From positions 2,190 to 12,093 of the forward strand of contig NZAX01000031.1 in NCBI GenBank assembly GCA_002687665.1: a stretch of DNA of 9,904 nucleotides, in the 5' to 3' direction. The notes under the pieces are model-generated. The model saw only the letters and a list, made by a program, of their open reading frames with translations, made no database searches and was not told the DNA's origin. This stretch comes from Flavobacteriaceae bacterium (GTDB taxonomy: Bacteria > Bacteroidota > Bacteroidia > Flavobacteriales > Flavobacteriaceae). Positions 8,050 to 9,904 of the stretch are shown in pieces. The position numbers and the translations under genes are program-made. The first letter of the stretch is position 1; each line of letters starts with the position of its first letter.

Positions 8050-8082
8050 CAAATATAGTATTTAGCTATAAATTAAAATCAA
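8050..8082 (-). promoter_or_regulatory. putative promoter of atpD-atpC
   Basis: The reverse strand has TTG (8082-8080, in a TTTTTG run), a 22-base spacer, and TATATTTG (8057-8050), a full match to TAnnTTTG. The box ends 17 bases before the atpD ATG, predicting a short leader of about ten bases. The same octamer serves mutY and HU in this window. Confidence 0.6.
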
Positions 8083-8141
8083 AAAGTGTTCATAGAAATC
8101 TAACATTTTATCTTAATCCACTTTTAAAAAATTTGTATAAA

Positions 8142-8169
8142 AAAAAGAGCAACTTAAGTTGCTCTTTTT
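8142..8169 (-). terminator. palindromic terminator after the right-hand receptor gene
   Basis: A perfect 28-base palindrome, centred between 8155 and 8156, forms a stem GAGCAAC/GTTGCTC flanked by A and T runs. On the reverse strand the stem is followed by a T run of about eight and lies 19 bases past the receptor stop at 8189, as an intrinsic terminator should. It would insulate atpD from the receptor gene upstream of it. The symmetric A/T flanks make it usable in both directions, but no gene enters from the left. Confidence 0.88.
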
Positions 8170-8188
8170 GATTCAGCAAATAATATGA

Positions 8189-9904
8189 CTAAAAGTCAAA
8201 AGTAGCCTTCAAAATAGCCCTTCTCTTTATAACAGGAAGGCCTGGATAAGCTCTGTATTCAACATTAGCTAAATTGGTTACTTGTAGATCAAGTCCTATT
8301 TTATTGGTTAGAGGAAATCCTAAATTAAAATCAAGAAGATTTCTTTCAGGGGTATCTCCACCAAGTCCTTGGCCAAAATTAGAGAAGAATGCATCATCAT
8401 GTTGGAAAGCGAGCCCAGCTCTTATCCCGCTTTGATTTGAGAATTTAACCCCCATTCTATATTTATTTAACGGCGTATTTAAATAAGATGGGAAAGGAAG
8501 ATCATCATCATCAGCTTCTCCTGGAATCCATTCATTTTGATTGATATAAGAATAGTTTGCCCAAAAAGTTAAATTGTCATTTGCAAAATACTCCACAGCA
8601 ACATCAGCCCCCCAATGACTCCTTTTTGCTCCAGGATAATTTCTGTAACCAGCCATACTGTGAGTTACACCATCGTTTGGAGCTCTATTACTTTCAACAG
8701 TACCAATTACTTGTCGATTAATCAAACCTTCGAAACCTTGACCTCCAGCTGCGAAGCCACCACCAACTTGCTGACTAAGACCTGCCAAAGCACCTTGAGT
8801 AGCTAAATCTGATGCAGGTAGAGAGCCATCTCCTGCGAGTAAACCAGCTGCTGTAAGAGCGGGGCCTAATCCAAGTCCGGTTACTTGAGCTGCAGATAAG
8901 CCAGTAAGTGGAAGGCCATTACCAGTGTAGGCGGCCTGGATTGCTCCACCAACGACTGCTTGAATTGTTGGATCTGCAACAAGGTCAGCTCCAACTTGTG
9001 AAAGTGTACCAGGAATGTCTCCACCAACTAAAGAGTATGTAGGTCCAACTCCGGTAAACTCAATGAAACCTTCCCTTTCAAATGTATAAACATCCACAGC
9101 TAGTGAAAGTTTATCGCCCAGTAAACCTTTGTAACCTACCTCCCAACCATTGGTATATGCTATTTGTCCCATAGCAGTATCATCTAAGTTAGGCATTGCT
9201 TGTGATGGGTTAAATAAATTATAGGGAGCAAGTTGTCCAATTAGAGCAGATGGTCCTTGATAGGTACTAAAAAAATCTGTTATAAACGGAACTAGAGCTC
9301 CTTGACCAGCAGCAGTTAAGCCATCATATACCTGTGGTAGTACAAGGTCTTTTACAGCTGCATATGGTATCGCAGCTGGTAAACCAGTTAAATTTCTTGG
9401 TATAGAAGTTCCTAGTCCAGTCAATTCTATTTGAGCATTGGGGTCAAAAATATGAGGTTCAATGTTACCAGCTAACCAAACATCTAGTACGCCTGGCGCA
9501 AGAGTTGCAACAGGAAAGTCAATGAATGATTCTAAGGCAGATGGACCTGTAGTTGATCTACTGAAAGAAACTCTGAAGGAATTTCTTTCATTTGCTTTGT
9601 AAACTAAAGCTACCCTTGGGGCAAATGCAGCTTCATCAATTATACTCATTTTGTCCCTTCTAAGTGCATAGGTTAGTTTTAGTTTTTCACCTAAGCTTGA
9701 GGTCCCTTGAATATATCCCCCCATTATTCCATAATCAGAATCGTTTTCATTGTTTCCATAAAGTGTATACTCTGAGTCAGAGGTCGTATTTCTGTAATCT
9801 AATCCCACAATAAAATTTGTGTCTAGAAATGAAATATCAAAATTGTATTGTAAAAGCGCCTCTGTTGCTCCACGAGCCGAAACTACACGGTTCCCCGTGG
9901 AATA
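8189..9904 (-). CDS. TonB-dependent receptor barrel, 5' end cut by window edge
   Basis: The frame is open from the right edge to TAG at 8189, giving 571 residues of an outer-membrane TonB-dependent receptor. Reading starts outside the window: the sequence upstream of the in-frame GTG at 9808 continues as plausible barrel (RGATEALLQYNFDISFLDTN), so that GTG is not the start. Barrel features include YALRRDKMSI, FAPRVALVYKANERNSFRVS, NGWEVGYKGLLGDKLSLAVD, FWANYSYINQNEW, and the end DLQVTNLANVEYRAYPGLP...ATFDF, with the C-terminal aromatic signal. The plug and any N-terminal extension lie off the window. Two Gly/Ala/Leu-rich low-complexity segments (about 9224-9475 and 8711-9025) replace normal loops. 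No SusD-like partner is seen downstream, where a terminator follows. The substrate is unknown. Confidence 0.9.
   Translation of the reverse strand, partial: YSTGNRVVSARGATEALLQYNFDISFLDTNFIVGLDYRNTTSDSEYTLYGNNENDSDYGIMGGYIQGTSSLGEKLKLTYALRRDKMSIIDEAAFAPRVALVYKANERNSFRVSFSRSTTGPSALESFIDFPVATLAPGVLDVWLAGNIEPHIFDPNAQIELTGLGTSIPRNLTGLPAAIPYAAVKDLVLPQVYDGLTAAGQGALVPFITDFFSTYQGPSALIGQLAPYNLFNPSQAMPNLDDTAMGQIAYTNGWEVGYKGLLGDKLSLAVDVYTFEREGFIEFTGVGPTYSLVGGDIPGTLSQVGADLVADPTIQAVVGGAIQAAYTGNGLPLTGLSAAQVTGLGLGPALTAAGLLAGDGSLPASDLATQGALAGLSQQVGGGFAAGGQGFEGLINRQVIGTVESNRAPNDGVTHSMAGYRNYPGAKRSHWGADVAVEYFANDNLTFWANYSYINQNEWIPGEADDDDLPFPSYLNTPLNKYRMGVKFSNQSGIRAGLAFQHDDAFFSNFGQGLGGDTPERNLLDFNLGFPLTNKIGLDLQVTNLANVEYRAYPGLPVIKRRAILKATFDF

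Noticed and set aside
9808..9904. GTG 9808 as the start of the right-hand receptor
   Set aside because: The frame stays open to the window edge and the extra residues look like barrel sequence; a start here would leave no signal peptide or plug.

Overview
The window looks like an ordinary chromosomal segment of a member of the Bacteroidota. Four things point there. Promoter -7 boxes of the TAnnTTTG type stand in front of five genes. No convincing Shine-Dalgarno sequence precedes any start codon whose upstream region is visible. The proteins are of Bacteroidota type: an RNase G without the zinc-link cysteines, a 29-residue Lys/Arg-rich protein beside an HU gene, a short ATP synthase epsilon, and a beta subunit with an insert. 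A Saprospiria-like lineage is possible, but I cannot place it below phylum from sequence alone.

Layout. Left block (1-3714): a divergent region. mutY and a truncated ssb read leftward. An HU/IHF-family gene, the tiny basic protein gene and an RNase E/G gene (rng) read rightward and end at a strong intrinsic terminator (3684-3714). The two directions start from back-to-back TATATTTG boxes at 1480-1487 and 1524-1531. Middle (3872-4382): recX, read rightward from a promoter so close to its ATG that the mRNA may be leaderless. Right block (4370-9904): all leftward. A TonB-dependent receptor running off the right edge ends at a palindromic terminator (8142-8169). Then come atpD and atpC, with their own promoter and an overlapping TAATG junction, followed after 28 bases by a second, BtuB-like TonB-dependent receptor. 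The 3' end of that receptor overlaps the 3' end of recX by 13 bases.

How the genes fit together. ssb, mutY, HU and recX serve DNA maintenance: single-strand protection, removal of A opposite 8-oxoG, nucleoid architecture and RecA control. rng and the 29-residue protein belong to RNA processing and probably the ribosome. atpD and atpC encode two subunits of the F1 rotor/catalytic head. The two receptors are outer-membrane, TonB-driven importers with substrates that cannot be read from the sequence.

I found no mobile element, CRISPR array, tRNA, rRNA or defence system, and no stretch over 300 bases without a gene. There is no clear new multi-gene system. The most interesting details are the structured leader of rng, the probable leaderless recX, the HU protein lacking the usual intercalating proline, the receptor gene behind atpDC, and the low-complexity loops in the right-hand receptor.
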